A stretch of DNA of 64,000 nucleotides, taken from contig WXFD01000055.1 of NCBI GenBank assembly GCA_009877105.1, forward strand, positions 1 through 64,000, given 5' to 3'. Below the pieces are notes generated by a model, which was not told where the DNA came from, ran no database searches, and saw nothing but the letters and a program-made list of their open reading frames with translations. This DNA is from Bacteroidales bacterium (GTDB taxonomy: Bacteria > Bacteroidota > Bacteroidia > Bacteroidales > VadinHA17). This document shows, piece after piece, positions 54,592 through 63,283 of this stretch. A program made the position numbers and the translations under genes. Every line of letters begins with the position of its first letter. Position 1 is the first letter of the stretch.

Positions 54592-55938
54592 ATGGAAAAA
54601 AGTATAACCCTGAACCTTAAGAATGCCGGCAAATTTGTTTCTTTTGAAGAAATTGTTGCCCTGGCACAGCAATCTATCAGACACCTTGACAACCTCAATA
54701 ACGGCACCGGCGCCGGCAACGATTTCCTTGGCTGGCTCTCCCTGCCCGACGATATACTTACACAGCTTGATGATATCGGAAAAGCCGCAGAAAGATTACG
54801 TTCATTATCAGACACAACAGTAGTTATCGGTATCGGGGGATCGTACCTGGGTGCAAGGGCAGTAATCGAAGGACTGTCGCACTCTTTCATGCCGGCATTG
54901 AAGCAAAAACATCATGAGGTCATTTTTGCCGGACAAAACATATGCGAAGATTATATGTCGGAACTTATTGATCTGCTTGATGAAAGGAATTATTCAATAG
55001 TAGTGATCTCAAAATCTGGTACCACAACCGAACCTGCCATTGCTTTCAGGATCCTGAAGAATCATCTTGAAAAGAAGACCGGCAAAGCAGGTTGTGCTGA
55101 AAGGATTATCGCAATAACCGACAGGAAGAGGGGAGCATTGAAAAAGATGGCAGATTTGAACGGATATGAAACTTTTGTAATTCCTGATGATATAGGTGGA
55201 AGATATTCCGTATTAACGCCCGTGGGATTACTGCCTGTGGCCCTGGCCGGATTTGATATCAGGCAGCTCGTTAAGGGTGCAAAATCGATGGAAGAACAAA
55301 CCCGGCATAACAGGAATGCGGCAACAAATCCTGCGCTGCTTTACGCTTCGGCACGAAATCTCATCATGCAGACCGGAAGGACAATCGAGATAATGGCAGG
55401 TTTCACCCCCCGATTGCACTTCCTGGCAGAATGGTGGAAACAGCTCTACGGTGAGAGTGAAGGAAAAGAAGGCAAAGGTCTTTTTCCGGCTTCAGTCGAT
55501 TTCACAACCGATCTGCACTCCCTGGGACAATATATCCAGGAAGGCCGGAGAATCCTGTTCGAGACCATTATCTCCGTTGAGAATCCGCGGAAAAAAGTTA
55601 TTATCCCCCATGAAATTGATGATTCCGATCAACTAAACTATATTGCAGGGAAAAGACTGTCTGAGGTAAATATTAATGCTGAACTTGGTACAACCCTTGC
55701 CCATAATGACGGCGGCGTACCCATAATAACCATTTCCGTACCCGAACTTACTGAATACCATATCGGCCAGTTGATATATTTCTTTGAGATTGCCTGTGCC
55801 ATAAGCGGCTATATTCTAGACGTCAACCCGTTTGATCAACCGGGCGTTGAGGCTTATAAGACCAATATGTTTGCCCTGCTCAATAAACCCGGATTTGAAA
55901 AAGAATCTGAAAAGATAAGGGAAAGGCTGAAGCTTTGA
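54592..55938 (+). CDS. pgi: Glucose-6-phosphate isomerase
   Basis: A 448-residue phosphoglucose isomerase, interconverting glucose-6-phosphate and fructose-6-phosphate. Conserved pieces are VIGIGGSYLGARA, SKSGTTTEPAIAF and the catalytic-site GESEGKEGKG. A GTTLAHNDGGVPIITIS-type segment lies further on. Length is that of the shorter bacterial form (about 445-450). It starts under the promoter at 54537-54565 and is followed 41 bases later by a PfkB-type kinase. Confidence 0.96.
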   Translation: MEKSITLNLKNAGKFVSFEEIVALAQQSIRHLDNLNNGTGAGNDFLGWLSLPDDILTQLDDIGKAAERLRSLSDTTVVIGIGGSYLGARAVIEGLSHSFMPALKQKHHEVIFAGQNICEDYMSELIDLLDERNYSIVVISKSGTTTEPAIAFRILKNHLEKKTGKAGCAERIIAITDRKRGALKKMADLNGYETFVIPDDIGGRYSVLTPVGLLPVALAGFDIRQLVKGAKSMEEQTRHNRNAATNPALLYASARNLIMQTGRTIEIMAGFTPRLHFLAEWWKQLYGESEGKEGKGLFPASVDFTTDLHSLGQYIQEGRRILFETIISVENPRKKVIIPHEIDDSDQLNYIAGKRLSEVNINAELGTTLAHNDGGVPIITISVPELTEYHIGQLIYFFEIACAISGYILDVNPFDQPGVEAYKTNMFALLNKPGFEKESEKIRERLKL

Positions 55939-55979
55939 AACCGGATCACCGGAAAAAACCGAACTTAATCCATACAGGT

Positions 55980-57059
55980 ATGAAAATTAAATTGCGAAGC
56001 GATTTCATGTGGTCGCTTGTTGTACCCACAAGCATGGGTGTCAGGATTACTCCCATGAACAGTCAGCCTGTACACTGCAGCGACACCTTCTATTTGCAGG
56101 CGACCAGTGCCGAATCAAATGTGGCTAGTGTTTCATCATTTCTTGGACTGCCGGTCAAGGTTCTGACAACTTTCGTCAAGGACAGTCCGATTGCCAGATT
56201 CATCAAAGACAATCTTGCCGGCAGGCATATTACCTATGAAGGTGTTGATGTAGAACAAGGCGGACCCTGGGGATACAGGCATCAGTTCAATATAGCTGAT
56301 ACCGGATGCGGCCCGCGGGGACCCAGGGTACATAACGACCGTGCGGGTGAAGTTGGAAGGACATTGAATATCAAAGATTTTGATCTGGACCGGATTTTTG
56401 GTAAGGAAGGTGTCAGAATTCTGCATCTTTCCGGGCTTATAGCTGCATTGTCGCAAGAAACAAGCAACTTTTGCCTTGAGCTGGCACGTACTGCAAAAAA
56501 ACACGGCACCCTTATCTCATTTGACCTGAATTACCGGGCATCTTTCTGGAAAGGAAGGGAAAAGGAACTGGCGGACACTTTCCGTAATATCGCAGGAATA
56601 TCGGATATCCTTCTTGGAAATGAAGAGGATTTTCAATTGTGCCTGGGGATAGAAGGGCCCGAAGAAGGAGGCAAAGACCTGGCATCAAAAATAGAGAGTT
56701 TCAGGGAAATGATAAACAGGACCAGAAGATCCTTTCCCGGTACGTCTGTTTTTGCAACAACACTCCGGGAGGTTATCAGTACCAGTGAACATCTCTGGGG
56801 AGCAATCATGTTTGAAGGCGACACCTGGCATATTATTGAACCCCGTGAAATAACGGTCCTTGACAGGATCGGCGGCGGAGACGGATTTGTGGGTGGACTA
56901 CTCTATGGCATCCTGAAAGAATGGGAACCGGAAAAATGGATCCGCTTCGGATGGGCAACCGGTGCACTGGCCACAACTCAAATCACTGATTATGCTCAGC
57001 CTGCGGATGAAGAGCAGGTCTGGAGCATATGGAAGGGGAATGCAAGGGTCAGAAGATAA
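55980..57059 (+). CDS. PfkB-family sugar kinase
   Basis: A 359-residue ribokinase-family kinase. The catalytic motif DRIGGGDGFVGG (about 296-307) has the usual GxGD with the base aspartate. The N-terminal half (ATSAESNVASVSSFLGLPVK, then HNDRAGEVGRTL) resembles 2-keto-3-deoxygluconate kinases. The start at ATG 55980 is chosen over a TTG at 55935 that overlaps the pgi stop. The substrate is inferred only at family level; fructose-6-phosphate cannot be excluded. Confidence 0.82.
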   Translation: MKIKLRSDFMWSLVVPTSMGVRITPMNSQPVHCSDTFYLQATSAESNVASVSSFLGLPVKVLTTFVKDSPIARFIKDNLAGRHITYEGVDVEQGGPWGYRHQFNIADTGCGPRGPRVHNDRAGEVGRTLNIKDFDLDRIFGKEGVRILHLSGLIAALSQETSNFCLELARTAKKHGTLISFDLNYRASFWKGREKELADTFRNIAGISDILLGNEEDFQLCLGIEGPEEGGKDLASKIESFREMINRTRRSFPGTSVFATTLREVISTSEHLWGAIMFEGDTWHIIEPREITVLDRIGGGDGFVGGLLYGILKEWEPEKWIRFGWATGALATTQITDYAQPADEEQVWSIWKGNARVRR

Positions 57060-57107
57060 AACCTCCCCTGTTCGCATCTTCCGGGATCAGTGAAAAGGAA
57101 ACGAGGG

Positions 57108-58445
57108 TTACAGGTTATATTTCCTGACAAACTCATCAATAACCTGTGACAGGTTTGGAAAACCTATCTCCTGAAGGTCATAGTAAACCCTTGTTGACGG
57201 TTTGTCTATTTTAATGATCCGGCTCAGGTCGATCGGGGTGGCAATAATTACACTGTCACATGAAGTATTGTTTATCGTAGCCTCAAGATCAAGCAACTGC
57301 TGTTCACCATACCCCATTGCAGGAAGGAGGGTTCCTATCCCGGGATAAAGTCTGAAGGTCTCATTAAGCTTACCTTTTATAAATGGCCGTGGATCCACCA
57401 GTTCGGATGCTCCAAATTTCCGGGCTGCCACGATACCAGCTCCTATCTTCATTTCACCATGAGTAAGCGTGGGGCCATCCTCAACAACAAGAACCCTTTT
57501 GCCCTTTATCACCGACAGATCATCAACCCTTATCGGGGAAGCTCCGTCAATCACCGTTGCCCGAGGATTAACCCTTTCTATGTTTTCTCTCACCATCTGG
57601 ATAGCCTCCGGGGCAGCGCTGTCAATCTTGTTAATAACAATGACATCTGCAATGCGCAGGGTAATCTCACCCGGATAGTAACCCAACTCATGACCAGCCC
57701 TGTGCGGGTCAGCCACTGTAATCATCAGGTCGGGCCTGATAAAGGGAAAATCATTGTTACCGCCATCCCATAAAATAACATCACATCCGTCAGGATCAGT
57801 TTCGGCTGCACGCAGAATAGCTTCATAGTCAACCCCGGCATAAATTACATTGCCTCTCACCACATGAGGTTCATATTCCTCCATCTCCTCAACCGTACAC
57901 TTATGTGCAGCCAGATCATCCAATGTAGCAAACCTCTGAACCTTCTGGGCATTGAGATCGCCATACGGCATGGGATGCCGAATGGCTGCAACCCTGAGTC
58001 CCCTTGCCATCAGAAGCTCAATGATCCTTCTTGAAGTCTGGCTTTTTCCACAGCCCGTCCTAACTGCACAGACAGCTATAACTGGTTTTTTGCTTCTTAA
58101 CATTGTATCATCAGGGCCGAGAAGAATAAAACTGGCACCGGCTGCATTTACAACAGCACCAACCGACATGACCTTCTGATATGTAACATCACTGTAGGAG
58201 AAAACACAATCGTTTACCTTGTGACTTCTGATAAGCTCCGCAAGGTTTTCTTCGGGATATATCGGAATACCATCAGGATATAATTTACCCGCAAGCTCAC
58301 CCGGATACTTTCTGCCGTCAATATCAGGGATCTGAGCCGCCGTAAATGCAACAACATTATAATTCCCGTTGTCACGGAAAAATGTATTGAAATTATGAAA
58401 ATCACGGCCTGCAGCCCCAATAATAATTACATTCCTTCTGGTCAT
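57108..58445 (-). CDS. Cyclic-2,3-diphosphoglycerate-synthetase-like GTPase
   Basis: A 445-residue protein related to the archaeal cyclic 2,3-diphosphoglycerate synthetase. A Rossmann-like N-terminal half (about 1-115) starts NVIIIGAAGRDFHNF. A P-loop is at 128-136 (VRTGCGKSQ), then DVILWDGGNNDFPFI and VIVINKIDS, a G4-like NKxD. These suggest nucleotide-dependent ligase chemistry. In archaea the product is a thermoprotectant made by hyperthermophilic methanogens; that role is unlikely here. Bacterial members have no settled function. It lies alone, between pfkB-type and acpH-like genes, on the minus strand. Confidence 0.75.
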   Translation of the reverse strand: MTRRNVIIIGAAGRDFHNFNTFFRDNGNYNVVAFTAAQIPDIDGRKYPGELAGKLYPDGIPIYPEENLAELIRSHKVNDCVFSYSDVTYQKVMSVGAVVNAAGASFILLGPDDTMLRSKKPVIAVCAVRTGCGKSQTSRRIIELLMARGLRVAAIRHPMPYGDLNAQKVQRFATLDDLAAHKCTVEEMEEYEPHVVRGNVIYAGVDYEAILRAAETDPDGCDVILWDGGNNDFPFIRPDLMITVADPHRAGHELGYYPGEITLRIADVIVINKIDSAAPEAIQMVRENIERVNPRATVIDGASPIRVDDLSVIKGKRVLVVEDGPTLTHGEMKIGAGIVAARKFGASELVDPRPFIKGKLNETFRLYPGIGTLLPAMGYGEQQLLDLEATINNTSCDSVIIATPIDLSRIIKIDKPSTRVYYDLQEIGFPNLSQVIDEFVRKYNL

Positions 58446-58697
58446 AAAACCTCCTTGTTATGTTTATAATTTATCAAAAGATAAAAACGTTTATAAAAAA
58501 ATTAAGGCAACAAATTTATAATTTGCATTTTTAATAACCGAACATTTCAATACATTTTTTAAACTGTTATTGTCAAGACTTAAATTACTGTTATTAAATA
58601 AGATAACCAGTTCTACGGATAATCTGAAAACAGCCTGGGAAAAATGTCCCGGATGTGTTTTGTCATATCTGATTTCTTTATGCTATTTTGCTGATGT

Positions 58698-59309
58698 ATG
58701 AACGTCCTGGCCCATATATATCTTTCCGGTGATTCAGAGCAGATAATCATCGGCAATTATATTGGGGATTATGTTAAGGGGAGGGAATATCTTAAATATC
58801 CCGAGCCTATTAGAAAAGGAATCATTTTGCATCGCCATATTGACGCTTTTACCGACAGCCATCCCATTGTTCACCGCAGTAAGATTTTCTTCAGCAGAAA
58901 ATATCACAAATACTCCGGTGTTGTAACAGATATAATCTACGACCACTTTCTGACAAGGGAATGGAACTTCTTCTCAAGAAGGCCCCTGGAAAGTGTAACA
59001 TACAACTTCTACAGGGCCATGGTAAACAATTTTGAGATCCTTCCCGACAATGTAAGGGAGATGATGCCTTTCTTTATTATCAATAACTGGATCGAGTCTT
59101 ACCAGACAATAAACGGTATCAGGAATGTGCTTAAAACCATGAGCAAAAGGACCTCTTTGCCAAATGAGACAAGATATGCGGTTAAAGCCCTAAAAAAAAA
59201 TTACTACTCCCTTCAGGATGACTTTATGGAATTCTTTCCACAGCTGATAGATTATGTTGAGAAGGATTTCGGTATTCATATTTCCCACAGGATCACTATT
59301 CCTTTCTGA
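58698..59309 (+). CDS. AcpH-like (ACP phosphodiesterase) protein
   Basis: A 203-residue protein of the AcpH/DUF479 family (HD-like fold). The metal-binding residues appear as H6 (MNVLAHIYLS), D24 (YIGDYVKG), HRHIDAFTDSH (45-55) and YDHFL (81-85). AcpH in E. coli removes the 4'-phosphopantetheine arm from acyl-carrier protein; many Bacteroidota relatives are untested. A gap of 252 bases separates it from the diphosphoglycerate-synthetase-like gene, divergently. I could not place its promoter. Confidence 0.75.
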   Translation: MNVLAHIYLSGDSEQIIIGNYIGDYVKGREYLKYPEPIRKGIILHRHIDAFTDSHPIVHRSKIFFSRKYHKYSGVVTDIIYDHFLTREWNFFSRRPLESVTYNFYRAMVNNFEILPDNVREMMPFFIINNWIESYQTINGIRNVLKTMSKRTSLPNETRYAVKALKKNYYSLQDDFMEFFPQLIDYVEKDFGIHISHRITIPF

Positions 59310-59528
59310 TTGCAAATACATATTCCGGTCAGCCTGCATCAATCATCGGGAAACGGGACATAAGACTTAAAATCATGTCTGAACGGCTGATCCCGGAGAA
59401 ATTGATAGCTGCCCTGAAACAGATTACGGTATGCAAAGGACAGAGTTAATGAATAACCTTCTGGCTTACTAGCTTAGTTGAAAAGACTTTTGTATTTATA
59501 TTTTCATTGAATTATCATTTTCCACTGA

Positions 59529-60953
59529 TCAAAAAAGATATTCGGTCCTGCTTGCATCAAGTCTTAGGAAAATGAACAACAGGATTGTAAATCCAATCAG
59601 GGAGCTTCCTCCATAACTGAAAAACGGAAGTGGTATCCCGATTACGGGAACTATTCCGATGGTCATACCTGTATTTATGAAAAAGTGAATGAACAGAACC
59701 GAAACCACTCCGTAACCGTAAACCCGGGAAAAGAATGATCTCTGCCTTTCGGCCAGATATACAAGTCTCAGAAGCAGAAAAGTATACAGGCCGATCACTA
59801 CAAAGGCTCCTGCAAAACCCCATTCCTCCCCGATGGTGCAAAAAATAAAATCAGTACTTTGGGCCGGGACAAACTTAAACTTGGTCTGAGTTCCTTTTAA
59901 ATATCCTTTGCCCAGGAAACCTCCTGACCCTATAGATATGATGGACTGATTAACGTTATACCCGGTACCCCGGGGATCTGATTTCATTCCCATCATTATT
60001 TCAACTCTTTCCTTCTGGTGAGGCTTCAGAACCCTGTCGAACGCAAAATCAACAGAATTAATATATATCACGCTTCCAGCCAGGAAAACATAAATTAGAA
60101 TATATGACTGAGCCTTTCTCGAATAAAAATAATACGCGTATACCATTCCGCTCAATAACAAGGCAACCAGTAGCAATCTTTCATCTTCAAGATCCCTGAA
60201 AAGGAAGTTCCTGAGAAAATACATAAGTGCAGTTACCAGGCCAAAGATCAGAATACCCAAAAGTATTTCCCGGGTTTTTCTTGTGATAAGCCAGGCCAGC
60301 AGGAAGGCAATTCCAATAAGGCTGAGAATAAGATATTGATTGTTAATAAGAAATCTCAGAAAAAAAAGAATTATCATCAAAACGCCCGTTATGGCAATGT
60401 AAGGGCTCATTCCTTCCCTGAACAGCACAATGAAAAAAGCCATAAAAACAACAGTCGATCCCATATCGGGCTGCAAGGCAATAAGCAGGGCGGGGAAAAT
60501 GATAATTGCCGATGAGGTAAAAAAAACCGATGGTTTCTTCAGATCAAGCTTTTTCTGGTTCAGGTAAGCAGCCAGGGCCAGGGCGGTACCGAATTTAGCA
60601 AATTCAGAAGGCTGAAATGTGAAAGGTCCTAATTCAAACCATGATCTGGCTCCGTTAATATCCCTGCCAAGGAAAAGAACAAGTACCAGCAGAAACATTA
60701 AGGTTCCGTATATGAAATAAGCAAAGAAAAAATAAAACCGTGTATCAATTACAACGACAAAAACGGCAATAATCAGTGCCGCTATTATCCATGCGAACTG
60801 TTTCCCGTAACGCTGCGACATATCGAGGATCCGGCTGTGTTCCTCATTGAAAACCGCAGCATATATATTGAACCAGCCCATAATGAGCATCAGAACAAAA
60901 ATCAGTATGGATATTTTGTCAAGTCTCGCCCAGATATTGACATTCCTTTTCAT
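59529..60953 (-). CDS. rodA: Rod-shape peptidoglycan polymerase RodA
   Basis: A 474-residue SEDS-family glycosyltransferase. It polymerises lipid II with its partner transpeptidase PBP2 during cell elongation. About 10-12 membrane helices are visible, with the family-typical NGARSWFELGPFTFQPSEFAK and a late GIPLPFFSYGGSSLIGF. The protein is longer than the usual ~370-420 residues and has an additional hydrophobic segment near residues 230-290, as other Bacteroidota RodA proteins do. It overlaps mrdA by four bases at its start. Confidence 0.94.
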   Translation of the reverse strand: MKRNVNIWARLDKISILIFVLMLIMGWFNIYAAVFNEEHSRILDMSQRYGKQFAWIIAALIIAVFVVVIDTRFYFFFAYFIYGTLMFLLVLVLFLGRDINGARSWFELGPFTFQPSEFAKFGTALALAAYLNQKKLDLKKPSVFFTSSAIIIFPALLIALQPDMGSTVVFMAFFIVLFREGMSPYIAITGVLMIILFFLRFLINNQYLILSLIGIAFLLAWLITRKTREILLGILIFGLVTALMYFLRNFLFRDLEDERLLLVALLLSGMVYAYYFYSRKAQSYILIYVFLAGSVIYINSVDFAFDRVLKPHQKERVEIMMGMKSDPRGTGYNVNQSIISIGSGGFLGKGYLKGTQTKFKFVPAQSTDFIFCTIGEEWGFAGAFVVIGLYTFLLLRLVYLAERQRSFFSRVYGYGVVSVLFIHFFINTGMTIGIVPVIGIPLPFFSYGGSSLIGFTILLFIFLRLDASRTEYLF

Positions 60954-62764
60954 CTGCCAGTCAGATTAAGCTCAAGGATACGTTGCTCCATTGCGGAGTT
61001 TGTAATTTTCCCGGTAAGATATTTTTCGATCAGCAGACTGGCAACCGGAGCAGCATAAGTTGCACCGAAACCGGCATTTTCAACATATACAGATATGGCT
61101 ATTTTCGGATCATCCTTTGGTGCAAAGGCCACAAAAACGGAATGATCCTTCCCATGCGGATTCTGGGCTGTTCCTGTTTTGCCGCAAACTGTTATATTCC
61201 TAAGTGCCGCTATTCTTGCTGTTGCACCTGCACCGCCATTTACAGCCTCTTCCATGCCGAGGATAATCTCCTCAAAATTTGCGGAATCGATACTGATAAT
61301 ATGTTTCGACAGAAATTTCTGATCGATTGTTTTGCCCTGTCCTACTGATTTTACAATATGAGGCACATAATAGAATCCCCTGTTTGCTATAGCCGCGGTC
61401 ATATTTGCCATCTGCAGCGGGGTGGTTCCGACTTCACCCTGTCCAATGGCCATAGAAATGACTGTCAGGGCCCTCCATCTGTCTTTCCCGTAGTATCTGT
61501 TAAAATAGGATGTTGATGGAACCAGGCCCGGGAGTTCATTGGACAGTTCAATACCCAGTTTTTTACCAAAGCCGAATTCGTTCAGATAGCCTTTCCATTT
61601 GTCGTAAGCCTCGGAAATTGACCCATATTTGCTGTTCTCAAGGATCCGCCTGTAGGTCTGGCAAAAATACGCATTGCAGGAATTTGATATTCCATGTATA
61701 AGATCGAGCGGAGAGCTGTGCGAATGGCAGCCAACGAACAAATATCCCCTGTTGCAGCCGAATTTGGTTGATGGCACAATAACTCCCTCCTGCAGGCCGA
61801 TAAGACCATTTATTGGTTTCAGGGTTGAACCAGGAGGATAGGATGCCTGAAGCGCCCTGTTAAATAAAGGCAACCCTACGGTATCGGCATTCAGTTTTGC
61901 AAAATTCTCCGATCTTACCCTTCCTATAAGAAGCTCCGGATCATAAGCCGGGGATGAGACCAGTGCAAGCACTTCGCCCGTCGACGGTTCCAGTGCCACA
62001 ATGCTACCTGCTTTATTCCGCATCAGCCTTTCTCCGTATTCCTGGAGTTCCATATCGATGGTCGAAATGACATCTTCGCCCTGAACCGCCATTGTATCAA
62101 GCCGGCCTTCAGCATAAGAACCCTTGATCCTGCTGAATACATCAACCAGGTAAATCTTTACTCCGCGTTTCCCCCTCAACTCCTTTTCGTATGCTTCTTC
62201 TATTCCAAGTTTGCCAATATAATCTCCCGGCCTGTAATAAGGATCCTTTCTCAAAATGCTCTCATCAACCTCGCTCACATAACCAAGCAGGTGCGCTGCG
62301 ATTGGTTTTGAATATTTTCTGAGAGTTCGCGCCTCAACATAAAAACCCGGAAATAAAAATAACTTCTCCTGCAAGCGTGCATAGGTCTCCGCTGAGATCT
62401 GCCTGAGAAACACCGATGGCGCCCGTCTTGAGTAACTCCTGGCCGCATCCATCCTTTCTCGGAATATATCCCGTGAGATATTCAGCAGCTCACAAAACAG
62501 AACAGTGTCAATGACCGATGTCTGGGCAGGAACGACCATCAGATCGTATGCAGCCTGATTAAAAACAATCAGCCTGTTGTTCCTGTCATAAATCAGCCCC
62601 CGGGCCGGATACTGAACCACATGCCTGAGGACATTATTATCCGCTGACAACCTGTATGTATCCTTAGCCACCTGAATGATGAACAACCTGATAAGCAAAA
62701 TCAGTGAGACAACTATTATCAGCCCCATTACAATGTACTTCCTGTTTATAAATGTATCTTTCAT
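60950..62764 (-). CDS. mrdA: Penicillin-binding protein 2
   Basis: A 604-residue class B PBP, the transpeptidase partner of RodA. One membrane helix (about 10-31) anchors the N-terminus. A PBP dimerisation region precedes the transpeptidase domain, with the catalytic serine of STLK (in YPPGSTLKP, near residue 311), SCN in ISNSCNAYF, and KTG in CGKTGTAQNP near 526. Length is normal. It lies 15 bases after mreD and overlaps rodA by four bases. Confidence 0.95.
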   Translation of the reverse strand: MKDTFINRKYIVMGLIIVVSLILLIRLFIIQVAKDTYRLSADNNVLRHVVQYPARGLIYDRNNRLIVFNQAAYDLMVVPAQTSVIDTVLFCELLNISRDIFRERMDAARSYSRRAPSVFLRQISAETYARLQEKLFLFPGFYVEARTLRKYSKPIAAHLLGYVSEVDESILRKDPYYRPGDYIGKLGIEEAYEKELRGKRGVKIYLVDVFSRIKGSYAEGRLDTMAVQGEDVISTIDMELQEYGERLMRNKAGSIVALEPSTGEVLALVSSPAYDPELLIGRVRSENFAKLNADTVGLPLFNRALQASYPPGSTLKPINGLIGLQEGVIVPSTKFGCNRGYLFVGCHSHSSPLDLIHGISNSCNAYFCQTYRRILENSKYGSISEAYDKWKGYLNEFGFGKKLGIELSNELPGLVPSTSYFNRYYGKDRWRALTVISMAIGQGEVGTTPLQMANMTAAIANRGFYYVPHIVKSVGQGKTIDQKFLSKHIISIDSANFEEIILGMEEAVNGGAGATARIAALRNITVCGKTGTAQNPHGKDHSVFVAFAPKDDPKIAISVYVENAGFGATYAAPVASLLIEKYLTGKITNSAMEQRILELNLTGR

Positions 62765-62779
62765 AACAGGGTCAAATCA

Positions 62780-63283
62780 TCATCTTTTCCTATATCTTTC
62801 TGCAAGGAGAATAAAGGCGGTGGTAAATGCACTGCTCAGCACCACGCGAAGCAAAGTTCTGAAAAAACCTGTAAACCTGAATACTTCAAGGTAAAACAGG
62901 GCCAGATGGTGGATAAAAACAATAACGGATGCATAAACAAGAAACCACCTGAAACCATAAGTCTGCATGGAAAGCTCAACTCCCGGTTCATATCCGTCGC
63001 GAGGTGCAATGACGGACAGAACATAGGGACGGCTGAAGCCCGCGAGCAATGTAGCCGATGCATGCATGCCGGGCGAACCCATAAAAAGATCTATTATAAG
63101 GCCGGTAAAAAAGGAAATCAGAAGCAAGAGCCACGAGGGAATTACCGAAGGCAAAAGAAGAATTATCATTATATAAACATACGGATTAATATATCCACTG
63201 AACTGAATATTGTTAAACAGCAGAATCTGCAGCAATATCAGGATGGCGGCTATTAAAGCGTATTTTAATATTGAATTGATCAT
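62780..63283 (-). CDS. mreD: Rod-shape determining protein MreD
   Basis: A 167-residue membrane protein of the MreD type, with five predicted helices (ALIAAILILLQILLF first). It links MreC and the elongasome in rod-shaped cells. There is little sequence conservation in the family beyond hydrophobicity; the call rests on the position between mreC and mrdA. It overlaps mreC by four bases at the start. Confidence 0.9.
   Translation of the reverse strand: MINSILKYALIAAILILLQILLFNNIQFSGYINPYVYIMIILLLPSVIPSWLLLLISFFTGLIIDLFMGSPGMHASATLLAGFSRPYVLSVIAPRDGYEPGVELSMQTYGFRWFLVYASVIVFIHHLALFYLEVFRFTGFFRTLLRVVLSSAFTTAFILLAERYRKR

Noticed and set aside
59375..59449. 24-residue frame between the AcpH-like gene and rodA
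   Set aside because: It is too short to judge, has no promoter, and sits after a gene end. It could be a chance frame or the remnant of a small gene.
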